In this document: positions 15,354 to 23,496 of the stretch, in pieces
Layout: every line of letters begins with the position of its first letter
Numbering within the stretch: the first letter of the stretch is position 1
Assembly (NCBI RefSeq): GCF_019635935.1
Contig: NZ_JAHBYN010000001.1
Span: 1,609,501-1,673,500, forward strand
DNA length: 64,000 bases
From: Parvibaculum sp.
GTDB lineage: Bacteria > Pseudomonadota > Alphaproteobacteria > Parvibaculales > Parvibaculaceae
Direction of reading: 5' to 3'
The notes under the pieces: model-generated
The model's database searches: none
Told to the model about the DNA's origin: nothing
What the model saw: only the letters and a program-made list of their open reading frames with translations
Made by a program: the position numbers and the translations under genes

Positions 15354-16823
15354 ATGCAAACTATTAAGTTGCTCGGTGGCGAATGGACTTTCGACGAGTC
15401 GAAGCCGCTGGGACCTCCAGGCGGCTTCGGACAGGTGTTTCTTGGCTCAGGTCCAGACGGACCTGTGGCTGTAAAGAGGCTTCTAATTCGAGCCGCAAAG
15501 GCAGCCCATCGCGAACTTTCAATCGGCCGGAAGTTGATGTCGCGCGAATTGCACTACGTTGTCCCCGTACTGGACGCAGGGCAGGACGCTGAGTCAGACC
15601 GGTATTTCCTGATTATGCCCGTCTGTGATTGTAGCTTGCAGGAGAAAATTGATGAACTGGACGGCACATTTGATGTCGACCTGTTTCAGACCTCAATTCG
15701 CGCAATCCTAGGTGGGCTCGAAGAAGTTTCAGATATCACCCATCGCGACCTCAAACCTTCGAACGTGCTTCTTCACGACGGTACATGGAAGATCGCAGAT
15801 TTCGGAATTGCGAAGTTCGTCGAGGACTCAACGTCGATAGAGACGCTTAAGGAAGCTCTCACCCCAGCATATGCGGCACCGGAACAATGGGAGGGACGAA
15901 AGGTCAGTTCTGCGACAGACATATATGCATTAGGTTGCATCGCAACTGCGCTAGCGACAGGAAATCCACCGTTTCTTGGATCGGTAACCGACGTTCGCGA
16001 CATGCACTTACATACTGCGCCTCCCGAAATTGCTGTACTCCCTGCTCGCATAGCTGCATTCGTGACGCAGATGCTGCGCAAACAAGCAGCGGCTCGTCCT
16101 ACCTTGTCGCGCTGCAAGCAAGTCTTTGGTGACATTCCGCTCCAAACAAAGAATGTCTCAGGTGCCGTCACCGCGTTGCAAACTGCGGGTCGACAGCTTG
16201 CAAAGGAAGAAGCAGAGCTAGAAGCCATAAGACAAAGTCAAGAAACTCGGTATCGCGAGCGAGGCGAGCTTTTCAATGGTGCTAAAGGTGCCCTTCTGGC
16301 GATACGAAACCGGTTCTTCAAAACAATACAAGATGAGGTGGACAACGCTGGAATCGTTCAACATCGTCTTTCGGCAGGGGCAGCCAATGTCGAGTTCGGC
16401 GGACTTGTGACGAGTGTGTCAGAGGACAAGGGAAAAGCGCCAGGTAAACACAAGTGGGACATAGTGGCCATCTCGACCGTCCGAGTAAGCTGTTCCAAAA
16501 GCGGTCCCCATTATGTTTGGTCTGCTTCGCTTGTCTACGCTGATCCAGATGGCGCAGGGAGCTACCGATGGTACGAGATTTCATTTTGGCAGCTAATGTC
16601 AGAGAATCGCGATGAACCGTTTGCCATACCTGATTGCAATAAGGATTTACATGATGCGCTCAGCAACGCGATTTCCGCTGTATCTGTTGCATATGGCCCC
16701 ATGCCCATTGATGGTGAAGATGAAGAAAAATTCTTCGAGCGGTGGCAAACGTTGGTAGCCAAGGCAATTGTTGGAGAACTTAGGCGTCCGAGTTCCATGC
16801 CAATCCGGAGCTGGCCGAAGTGA
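15354..16823 (+). CDS. Eukaryotic-like Ser/Thr protein kinase with unknown C-terminal domain
   Basis: 489 residues. The kinase domain (~15-265) is complete: Gly-rich loop GPPGGFGQVFLG, catalytic lysine K41 (VAVKR), catalytic loop HRDLKPSN (Asp132), metal-binding DFG (Asp149) and APE-type YAAPEQWEG. A charged helical linker (~275-310) leads to a C-terminal domain of ~180 residues containing WDIVAISTVRVSCSK and YRWYEISFWQLM, which I do not recognise. No transmembrane segment is seen, so it is cytoplasmic. Base composition is near 50% GC with codon use unlike the neighbours, pointing to transfer. No cognate phosphatase or substrate is adjacent. TTG at 15318 is an alternative start. Confidence 0.9.
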   Translation: MQTIKLLGGEWTFDESKPLGPPGGFGQVFLGSGPDGPVAVKRLLIRAAKAAHRELSIGRKLMSRELHYVVPVLDAGQDAESDRYFLIMPVCDCSLQEKIDELDGTFDVDLFQTSIRAILGGLEEVSDITHRDLKPSNVLLHDGTWKIADFGIAKFVEDSTSIETLKEALTPAYAAPEQWEGRKVSSATDIYALGCIATALATGNPPFLGSVTDVRDMHLHTAPPEIAVLPARIAAFVTQMLRKQAAARPTLSRCKQVFGDIPLQTKNVSGAVTALQTAGRQLAKEEAELEAIRQSQETRYRERGELFNGAKGALLAIRNRFFKTIQDEVDNAGIVQHRLSAGAANVEFGGLVTSVSEDKGKAPGKHKWDIVAISTVRVSCSKSGPHYVWSASLVYADPDGAGSYRWYEISFWQLMSENRDEPFAIPDCNKDLHDALSNAISAVSVAYGPMPIDGEDEEKFFERWQTLVAKAIVGELRRPSSMPIRSWPK

Positions 16824-17170
16824 CCGCCTCGACATCCCCCGTCCTGCAGCGCTACCTGCTGCCCTTGTCGCCAAGAAGTAGATGGCCTGCCTTCGCGTGA
16901 ATTCTTCATTGGCGCCCGCATGCGCCGTGAGGCCCATGGACTCCGGCTTTCGCCGGAGTGACATCTTTAGGTGTGTTTTGCGCCGTGTGACACCGCAGCT
17001 TGCGGAGTCGCACTCCGCGCCCCACCTCAGCAAATCCGCGCGTGTTTTCGCCGCGTATGAAGATGCGTGTGCATGCATGCCGCTTCCCCTCGCGTCATGC
17101 TCGACAAATGCACTAGGCTCGGCCATATTCCGCCGCGTCTACTGACAATCCTGAAAGCGAGGAGCCCCCG
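16824..17170. other. Gap after the kinase gene with inverted REP-like copy
   Basis: No gene is supported in these 347 bases apart from the REP-like hairpin at 16934-16965. The lower-GC composition fades into normal sequence towards the acyl-CoA dehydrogenase gene at 17171, whose start is preceded by AGCGAGGAG. Confidence 0.5.
16934..16965 (-). repeat. REP-like hairpin, right copy (inverted)
   Basis: Stem CTCCGGC / GCCGGAG (16941-16947, 16952-16958) with loop TTTC. On the minus strand it reads TGTCACTCCGGCGAAAGCCG, nearly the same as the copy at 15104. The two copies bracket the kinase gene in opposite orientation. Confidence 0.75.
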
Positions 17171-19021
17171 ATGCCGAGTTACAAGGCCCCTGTGGAAGAT
17201 TTCCTGTTTCTGTTTCACGAGCTGCTTGGCATCGACAAGCGGACCGATGTGCCGGGCTTCGGCGACCTGACGCCCGACATGACGGGCGCGATCCTCGAAG
17301 GCGGGGCGAAGTTTTGCGAGGAGGTTCTGCAGCCGCTGAACCAGGTGGGCGACGAACACGGATGCGTGCTCGAAAACGGCGTCGTGCGCACGCCGCCCGG
17401 TTTTAAAGAGGCCTTCGAGAAATTCTGCGCCGACGGCTGGAACCGCCTCGGCGCGCCGGAAGAAGCGGGCGGCGCGGCGCTGCCTTCGGTCGTGACTTTC
17501 GCCATCACCGAAATGGGCATGTCGGCCAATCAGGCCTTCGCGATGTATCCGGGCCTGACGACGGCGGCCTATTCCGCGCTCTGGGCGACGGGCGAGCCCT
17601 GGATGCGCGAGCATGTGGCGAAGAAAATGATCTCCGGCGAATGGACGGGCACGATGTGCCTGACGGAGCCGCATTGCGGCACCGACCTGAAGCTGATGAA
17701 GACCAAGGCCGTGGAACAGGAAGACGGCACCTATCGCATCACCGGCACCAAGATTTTCATTTCCGGTGGCGACCACGACATGACCGACAACATCATCCAT
17801 ATGGTGATCGCGAAAATTCCGGGCGAGGACGGCAAGCTCGCCAACGATCTGTCGACGGTCAATTTCTTCATGGTGCCGAAAATGCTGGTCGACAAGGAGA
17901 CCGGCGCGATCAAGGGCCGCAACGGCGTGAGCTGCGGCTCGATCGAAAAGAAAATGGGCATCAAGGGCAACGCGACCGCGGTGCTGAATTTCGACGACGC
18001 GGTGGCCTACCGCCTCGGCGGCCGCCCGCCGGAAAAGAAAACCGAAACCGGCGAAGTGAAGAAGTCGAAATCGGCCGGCATGGCCGGCATGTTCGGCATG
18101 ATGAACGGCGCGCGCATGGGCGTCGGCATTCAGGGCATCGCGATCGGCGAAGTCGCCTATCAGAACGGCGTGGCTTACGCGAATGAGCGTCTCGCGGGCC
18201 GCGCGCTGACCGGCGCCAAAAACCCGGACGGGCCGGCCGACCCCATCATGGTGTTCCCGGATGTGCGGCGCCTGCTGATTTCGTCGCGCAGTTTCGTCGA
18301 GGGCGCACGCGCGCTTGCGATGTATGTGTCGATGCTGTTCACGCTGCAGGTCTTCGGCAAGGACGAGAAGGAACGCGAGGAGGCGGCCGACCTCGCGCAG
18401 CTGATGACGCCGATCATCAAGGCCTTCTTCACCGACCGGGGCTTTCAGGCCGCGAACGATTCGATGCAGGTCTTCGGCGGGCACGGCTATGTGCGCGACC
18501 ACGGCATGGAGCAGTTCGTGCGCGATGCGCGCATCAACCAGGTCTATGAAGGCGCGAACGGCATCCAGGCGCTCGATCTCGTCGGCCGCAAGATGACGGC
18601 GAAGGGCGGCCGCGCGACGATGACCTTCTTTGCGAAGGTCGAGGAATTCATCAAGGCGAACGAAGGCGACGCCGAAATGAAGCCCTACATCGAACCCTTG
18701 CAGGCGGGCTACAAGCGCCTCGGCGAAGCGGCCGGCTGGCTGATGGAGAACGCGCCGAAGAATTACGACAATGCGGGCGCGGCCTCTTACGACATGCTGA
18801 ACATTTTCGGCACCGTGGCCTTGGGGTGGATGTGGGCGCAGATGGCGAAGATCGCGCTCACGAAACTGAAGGCCGGCGAAGGCAACAAGGAGTTCTATGA
18901 GCGCAAGCTGGTGCTCGCCCGCTACTGGATGGAGCGCGAAATCCCGATGACGGCAAGCTGGCTCGAACGCGCCAAGCAAGGCGCCGACGGCTACATGGCG
19001 CTCGACGCGGCGAATTTCTGA
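17171..19021 (+). CDS. Acyl-CoA dehydrogenase, large (~600-residue) type
   Basis: 616 residues, matching the long FadE/DmdC-like subgroup. Visible signatures include MCLTEPHCGTDL (FAD and substrate loop), the YRITGTKIFISGGDHD segment, and MQVFGGHGYVRDHGMEQFVRDARI with the following YEGANGIQALDLVGRK, where the catalytic base is expected just after the arginine-rich helix (YEG). It oxidises an acyl-CoA to the 2-enoyl-CoA and passes electrons to ETF. In DmdC the substrate is methylmercaptopropionyl-CoA; a medium- or long-chain fatty acyl-CoA is equally possible. It is a single transcription unit ending in a strong terminator. Confidence 0.93.
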   Translation: MPSYKAPVEDFLFLFHELLGIDKRTDVPGFGDLTPDMTGAILEGGAKFCEEVLQPLNQVGDEHGCVLENGVVRTPPGFKEAFEKFCADGWNRLGAPEEAGGAALPSVVTFAITEMGMSANQAFAMYPGLTTAAYSALWATGEPWMREHVAKKMISGEWTGTMCLTEPHCGTDLKLMKTKAVEQEDGTYRITGTKIFISGGDHDMTDNIIHMVIAKIPGEDGKLANDLSTVNFFMVPKMLVDKETGAIKGRNGVSCGSIEKKMGIKGNATAVLNFDDAVAYRLGGRPPEKKTETGEVKKSKSAGMAGMFGMMNGARMGVGIQGIAIGEVAYQNGVAYANERLAGRALTGAKNPDGPADPIMVFPDVRRLLISSRSFVEGARALAMYVSMLFTLQVFGKDEKEREEAADLAQLMTPIIKAFFTDRGFQAANDSMQVFGGHGYVRDHGMEQFVRDARINQVYEGANGIQALDLVGRKMTAKGGRATMTFFAKVEEFIKANEGDAEMKPYIEPLQAGYKRLGEAAGWLMENAPKNYDNAGAASYDMLNIFGTVALGWMWAQMAKIALTKLKAGEGNKEFYERKLVLARYWMEREIPMTASWLERAKQGADGYMALDAANF

Positions 19022-19040
19022 CGCTTCGTTTTGAATGAAG

Positions 19041-19070
19041 AAAGGGCGTCCCTCGCGGGGCGCCCTTTTT
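19041..19070 (+). terminator. Rho-independent terminator after acyl-CoA dehydrogenase
   Basis: AAAGGGCGTCCC pairs with GGGGCGCCCTTT around TCGC, ending in TTTTT, 20 bases after the stop. Confidence 0.9.
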
Positions 19071-19088
19071 GTTTGAAGGAAGGTCTGG

Positions 19089-19419
19089 CACGCGAAGGCG
19101 CGAAGACGCGAAGAAGAAGGGGTTCACGCAGAGGCGCAGAGACGCAGAGGTGCCGTGCCTGCGGCAAGGCACTGCGCTCCCCAACCCGGATGTGTTATCC
19201 CGGCGGAAGCCGGGATCCATCGGCCGAACGGCAGCGAAGAATTAGAAGGTTTTCTGGCGCTCCGCGCCGGAAGATTCTTCGCGCCGCAGGCGCCATCATT
19301 ACAGCGATGAAGGCACGGCCGGGGCCACGCATCCAGCACCTCTGCGTCTCTGCGTCTCTGCGCCTCTGTGTGCAAAACCTTTCTTTCCTCCTTCTTCGCG
19401 TCTTCGCGCCTTCGCGTGC
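19089..19419. repeat. Fold-back element with long inverted arms
   Basis: The left arm (19089-19153) combines a GCGAAG repeat and a GCAGAG repeat. The right arm (19337-19419) carries both in reverse complement; the GCGAAG part is identical over ~28 bases. In the right arm the GCAGAG part has an extra 8-base unit. The ~185-base centre contains a REP-like hairpin. No open frame with protein character exists inside. It looks like a non-autonomous repeat or MITE-like element; no target-site duplication was identified. Confidence 0.65.
19192..19220 (+). repeat. REP-like hairpin inside the fold-back element
   Basis: ATCCCGGC / GCCGGGAT (19197-19204, 19209-19216) with loop GGAA, preceded by TGTT and followed by CCAT: a third member of the family flanking the kinase gene. 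Confidence 0.75.
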
Positions 19420-19484
19420 AAAATTCTTCTTTCACGTATTTTTCATTTGACCACGGAGGATCGCCAGGCGGATAAACTCCGGCC

Positions 19485-19943
19485 ATGAGCGACGCCCTGA
19501 CATTCGACCCCGTGACCGCCGCCGACCGCGCGCTGCTGGAAGAGCTGGTGCGCGACTACTACGCCTTCGACGGCCATGAATATGACGCGGCCGAGCAGGG
19601 CCCGGCGCTCGACCGCATCTGTGCGGGCGAGCCGAATGCGCGCGCCTTCATCATCCGCGACGGAGGCGAGGCCGCCGGCTATCTGATCCTCTCGCTCGGC
19701 TTCTCGGTCGAATATGGCGGCACCGACGGCTTCATCGACGAATTGCATCTGGTGGAAGCCTGGCGCGGCCGGGGGCTCGGGCGCGCGGTGATGGATGTGG
19801 CCGAGCGCGCGGCGAAGGAGGCCGGCATCCGCTACCTGCATCTCGAAGTCGAGTTGCACAATGCCCGCGCGCGGCGCCTCTATGACAGCCGCGGCTACGA
19901 AGATTCCGGCCGCACGCTGATGTCGAAGCGGCTGGCCGACTGA
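19485..19943 (+). CDS. GNAT-family N-acetyltransferase
   Basis: 152 residues. Motif A of the GNAT fold, which binds acetyl-CoA, reads LHLVEAWRGRGLGRAVMDV (residues ~86-104). Motif B includes YLHLEVELHNARARRLYDSRG. The enzyme transfers an acetyl group to an amine, but the substrate cannot be deduced. No strong ribosome site precedes the ATG at 19485. The SDR gene begins 70 bases downstream, in the same direction. Confidence 0.9.
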   Translation: MSDALTFDPVTAADRALLEELVRDYYAFDGHEYDAAEQGPALDRICAGEPNARAFIIRDGGEAAGYLILSLGFSVEYGGTDGFIDELHLVEAWRGRGLGRAVMDVAERAAKEAGIRYLHLEVELHNARARRLYDSRGYEDSGRTLMSKRLAD

Positions 19944-20013
19944 CCGCGGATTGCGCCTTTCCCCTGCGTCCGCTAGCTTTCGCGCCATCGAAATCTCAAC
20001 CGGGGAAACTCAC

Positions 20014-20781
20014 ATGAAAAATCTGTTCAGCGTCGAGGGCAAGACGGTCCTCATCACCGGCGGCTCGCGCGGCATCGGCGAAATGATCGCGACCGGCTTC
20101 GTCGAAAACGGCGCGAAGGTCTACATCACGGCGCGCAAGGCGCAGGCCTGCAACGAGCTGGCCGAAGAACTGTCGAAGAAGGGCACCTGCATCTCGCTGC
20201 CCTTCGACCTCGGCACGAGCGAAGGCATCAAGGGCATCGCGGCCGAACTTTCGAAACGCGAAAAGAAACTCGACGTGCTGATCAACAATGCGGGCGCGGC
20301 CTGGGGCGAGCCGATCGACGACTATTCGGAGAGCGGCTGGGACAAGGTGATGAACATCAACCTGAAGGGCGTCTTCTTCCTGACCCAGGCGATGCTGCCG
20401 CTGCTGCGCGCTTCGGCGAGCGCCGACAACCCGGCCCGCGTCATCAACACCGCATCCGTCAACGGCATCGAGCCGCCGGAACTCGAGACCTATGCCTATT
20501 CGTCGTCGAAGGCCGGCTGCATCATGCTGACGCGGCATCTCGCCAAGCGGCTCGCGCGCGAACACATCCTCGTCAATGCGATCGCGCCCGGCCCCTTCCC
20601 GAGCCAGATGATGAAGGCGACGCTGGAAAGCTTCGGCGACGCGATCAAGGCCGGCAACCCTCTAGGTCGCATCGGCACGCCCGAGGACGCGGCCGGCGTC
20701 GCGATCTTCCTCGCCTCGCGCGCTTCGGCCTATACGACGGGTGCGACTATTCCCGTGGACGGCGGCTCGGCGGAAGTTTGA
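20014..20781 (+). CDS. Short-chain dehydrogenase/reductase (SDR)
   Basis: 255 residues. Classical SDR motifs are all present: the cofactor loop TGGSRGIG near the N-terminus, NNAG, a Ser-containing NTASVNG, and the catalytic YSSSK. It probably uses NAD(P)H on an alcohol or keto substrate; the Arg in the cofactor loop favours NADP. The ATG at 20014 follows GGGGAAACTCAC. The closest functional hints are the fatty-acid genes around it; the substrate is unknown. Its stop is 10 bases before the convergent hydrolase stop. Confidence 0.92.
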   Translation: MKNLFSVEGKTVLITGGSRGIGEMIATGFVENGAKVYITARKAQACNELAEELSKKGTCISLPFDLGTSEGIKGIAAELSKREKKLDVLINNAGAAWGEPIDDYSESGWDKVMNINLKGVFFLTQAMLPLLRASASADNPARVINTASVNGIEPPELETYAYSSSKAGCIMLTRHLAKRLAREHILVNAIAPGPFPSQMMKATLESFGDAIKAGNPLGRIGTPEDAAGVAIFLASRASAYTTGATIPVDGGSAEV

Positions 20782-20791
20782 GGGACCTTCC

Positions 20792-21697
20792 CTACTCCGC
20801 CGCCGCTTTCCGTTCCGCCGCGCGGGCGTGGGTGGCGATCAGTTCGACGTAACGCGGGCAGAGCTCGGCGGGCAGGTCGTGGCCCATGCCTTCGATGACC
20901 ACGTGTTTGGCGCCGGGCACCGACTTCGCGGTGTCGGCGCCGCCTTCCGGCCGCACCAGCGGGTCGGCATCGCCGTGAATGACGAGGAAGGGCAGGCGGA
21001 CTTTGTTGAGCGCCGCGACGCGGCTGCCGTCGCCCATGATCGCCGCATACTGGCGCACTCCGCCTTCCGGGTAATACATGTGGTCGTATTCCCGCGCGAC
21101 GAAGGCGTAGAGGTCTTCTTCCGTTTTCGGATAGGCCGGGCTCTGATAGACGCGGCGGCCCTTCATGCGGTGGCGGATGACCGTTTCGCGATCTTCCGAT
21201 GCCGGCTGTTCCTGCAAGGCCTTCATCGCCGCCTCGCTCGCCTGCGGCAGATCGGGATTGCCGGTCGACGACATGATGGAGGTGACGGAGATCAGCCGTT
21301 CGGGATGATGGATCGCCATGCGCTGCACGATCATGCCGCCCATCGAAATGCCCATGATATGCGCACGGTCGATGCCGAGTGCGTCGAGCACGCCGATGCC
21401 GTCCGCGGCCATGTCGGCAAGCGTGTAGGGCATGTCGGGTTTCTTGCCCTCGCGCACCGCCGCCACGACATCGGCGGCTTTCGGCAGGCCGGAAAACTTC
21501 TCCGACTTGCCGACATCGCGGTTGTCGTAGCGGATGACGAGGAAGCCTTCGGCCCGCAAGCCCTCCATCAGCTCCTCGGGCCAGCTCATCATGGTCGAGG
21601 TGTAGCCGTTGACGAAAAGGATCGGGGTGCCGTCTTCCGGCCCCCGGTCCTCGCAATTGATCGAGATGCCGTTGGCCTCGACGATTTTCTGCGTCAT
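20792..21697 (-). CDS. Alpha/beta-fold hydrolase (paralogue 1)
   Basis: 301 residues. The nucleophile elbow is GISMGG (IMGISMGGMIVQRMA), the oxyanion region is FVNGYTS, and the late catalytic His lies in EGMGHDLP with an acidic residue in HGDADPLV. The fold hydrolyses esters, lactones or related substrates; lipolytic or aromatic-catabolism roles are typical. It follows its paralogue after only 4 bases, and the two share long stretches such as SIMS-TGNPDLPQ, marking a tandem duplication. Confidence 0.9.
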   Translation of the reverse strand: MTQKIVEANGISINCEDRGPEDGTPILFVNGYTSTMMSWPEELMEGLRAEGFLVIRYDNRDVGKSEKFSGLPKAADVVAAVREGKKPDMPYTLADMAADGIGVLDALGIDRAHIMGISMGGMIVQRMAIHHPERLISVTSIMSSTGNPDLPQASEAAMKALQEQPASEDRETVIRHRMKGRRVYQSPAYPKTEEDLYAFVAREYDHMYYPEGGVRQYAAIMGDGSRVAALNKVRLPFLVIHGDADPLVRPEGGADTAKSVPGAKHVVIEGMGHDLPAELCPRYVELIATHARAAERKAAAE

Positions 21698-21701
21698 GGG
21701 C

Positions 21702-22613
21702 TCAATCCGCCGCGCGCGAAACGCCGGAGGCGCGCTTCGCCGCAGCTTCGATGGCATCGGCGAATGTCGGCACCAGCGAGACCGGGAAATCGTGGCCCAT
21801 GCCGGGGACGATGCGGAGCTCGGCGCCGGCGATGCTGGCCGCCGTGTCCTTGCCGCCCTCGACCGGCACCAGCGGATCGTCGGCGCCATGCAGCACGACG
21901 GTCGGCGCCTTGACCCGCTTCAGCTTCTCGCGCCGGTCGCCATTGCCGACAATCGCGGCGAGCTGGCGCGCGGTGCCGACGGGATAATAGCTGCGCTTCG
22001 TGTCGCGCAGCACCCATTCGCGGATCGTCGCATCGTCGGTCGGATAGCCGGGGCTGCCGATCGTCCGCCAGGTGTTGATGCCGCGCTGGACGATCGCCTC
22101 GATGTCGTCGGGCGCCGGCGCCGGCGCGAGCAGCGCGCCCATCGCTTCGGGCTTGCCCTGCGGCAGATCGGGGTTGCCGGTGTTCGACATGATGGAGGTG
22201 AGCGACAGCGTCTTGTCGGGATGGTTGGCGGCGACGAGCTGCGCGATCATGCCGCCCATCGAGGCGCCGACGATATGCGCGCGCTCAATACCGAGCGCGT
22301 CGAGAAGACCGGCGGCGTCCGCCGCCATGTCGTCGAGCGAATAGGCCGGCACGTAAGGCGCGCCGCCGAGCAGCGCCCCGACGACCTTTTCCATGTCGGG
22401 TACGCCCGCTTCCTCGATCTTCGAAGAAAGACCGACATCGCGATTGTCGAAACGGATGGCGCGGTAGCCGCGGCTGACGAGCGCGTCGCAAAGCTCGACC
22501 GGCCAGAGCGTCAGCTGACCGCTGAAACCCATGATGAGGAGCACGGTTTCGCGGTCTTCCGGGCCGAAGCTTTCATATTCGATGTCGATGCCGTTCGCCT
22601 TGATTTGCGGCAT
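21702..22613 (-). CDS. Alpha/beta-fold hydrolase (paralogue 2)
   Basis: 303 residues with the same layout as its downstream neighbour: IMGFSGQLTLWP before the core, nucleophile elbow GASMGG, acid in HGADDPLVP and histidine in PGMGHDFP. Similarity across the whole length indicates a tandem duplication, now clearly diverged, so the pair probably acts on related esters. The start at 22613 follows CAGGGAGGAC. The gene is divergent from the isomerase at 22752; the gap contains a 15-base palindrome. Confidence 0.9.
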   Translation of the reverse strand: MPQIKANGIDIEYESFGPEDRETVLLIMGFSGQLTLWPVELCDALVSRGYRAIRFDNRDVGLSSKIEEAGVPDMEKVVGALLGGAPYVPAYSLDDMAADAAGLLDALGIERAHIVGASMGGMIAQLVAANHPDKTLSLTSIMSNTGNPDLPQGKPEAMGALLAPAPAPDDIEAIVQRGINTWRTIGSPGYPTDDATIREWVLRDTKRSYYPVGTARQLAAIVGNGDRREKLKRVKAPTVVLHGADDPLVPVEGGKDTAASIAGAELRIVPGMGHDFPVSLVPTFADAIEAAAKRASGVSRAAD

Positions 22614-22695
22614 GGTGTGGGTCCTCCCTGTGGTTCTTTTGCTTGTTGGCCCAACTCTAACAGCGGCCTTGCGCCGGGCGCATCCCAAACGATAC

Positions 22696-22710
22696 TAATG
22701 AATTTCATTA
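22696..22710. promoter_or_regulatory. 15-base palindrome between divergent genes
   Basis: TAATGAA-T-TTCATTA is a perfect inverted repeat in the 138-base gap between the minus-strand hydrolases and the plus-strand isomerase. It suits a dimeric repressor controlling both. No regulator gene is adjacent. Confidence 0.5.
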
Positions 22711-22751
22711 AAAACCTGTCCGCAGAGGCAGGCAAGAGAGGAAGCCCCGCC

Positions 22752-23402
22752 ATGACGCTGACCTACGATGTTTTCTGGTCGTTCCGCTCGCCTTATTCCT
22801 ATCTGGTGACGCCGCGGCTGGCGGCCTTCGAGCGCGACTACGACGTGAAGGCCAATCTGCGCCCCGTCTATCCGATCGCGGTCCGCATCGAGGGTTTCTT
22901 CAAGCAGGTCAATCCGATGTGGCCGCCCTACCTGCTGAAAGACACGACCCGCGTCGCCGAAATGGAGGGCCTGCCCTATGCCTGGCCCTCGCCCGACCCG
23001 ATCGTGATGGACATGAAATCGGGCACGGTGCCGAAGGAGCAGCCCTATATCGGCCGGCTGACGCGGGCGGGCGCGCTGGCGGCGGAGCGCGGCAAGGGCC
23101 TCGCCTTCGTCAGCGAAGTCTCGGCGGTGATTTTCGGCGGCACCAGAAACTGGCATGAGGGCAACCATCTGCGCGGCGCCGCGGCGCGGGCCGGCCTCGA
23201 CATGGACGAACTGGACGCGGCGGCCGAGAAGGAGAAAGACCGGCTGGAGGCCGTCATCGCCGGCAACGAGGCGGCGCAGAAGGCCGCCGGCCATTGGGGC
23301 GTGCCGCTGATGGTCTTCGAGGGCGAACCCTTTTTCGGCCAGGACCGCTTCGAGCACCTGAAATGGCGGATGCGGCAGGCAGGGCTGAAGAAGCGGGGCT
23401 GA
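22752..23402 (+). CDS. DsbA-like / 2-hydroxychromene-2-carboxylate isomerase family protein
   Basis: 216 residues with a thioredoxin-like fold of the HCCA-isomerase/kappa-GST type: DVFWSFRSPYSYLVTPRL has Ser-Pro at the position where DsbA has its CxxC, and the cis-Pro motif appears as WGVPLMVF (residue ~185). There are no active-site cysteines, so it is not a disulfide oxidase. Family members isomerise ring-fission products of naphthalene-type compounds using glutathione. The aromatic substrate is inferred. The ATG at 22752 follows AGAGAGGAAG; an upstream in-frame ATG lies inside the palindrome at 22698. Confidence 0.85.
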   Translation: MTLTYDVFWSFRSPYSYLVTPRLAAFERDYDVKANLRPVYPIAVRIEGFFKQVNPMWPPYLLKDTTRVAEMEGLPYAWPSPDPIVMDMKSGTVPKEQPYIGRLTRAGALAAERGKGLAFVSEVSAVIFGGTRNWHEGNHLRGAAARAGLDMDELDAAAEKEKDRLEAVIAGNEAAQKAAGHWGVPLMVFEGEPFFGQDRFEHLKWRMRQAGLKKRG

Positions 23403-23496
23403 GGCCCGAAATGCCGCAACGTCCGGCGGGCTGGACCCTCACGCCCCGTCCGGCTAGCCTCGCGATCCTCGGGGCCAATCAGCGGACAAGGACAAG

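Noticed and set aside
17027..18979. 650-codon frame antisense to the acyl-CoA dehydrogenase gene
   Set aside because: His/Arg-rich with no motif; the plus-strand dehydrogenase is complete and conserved.
19031..19450. 139-codon frame through the fold-back element
   Set aside because: Made of repeat units in both arms; composition reflects the repeats.
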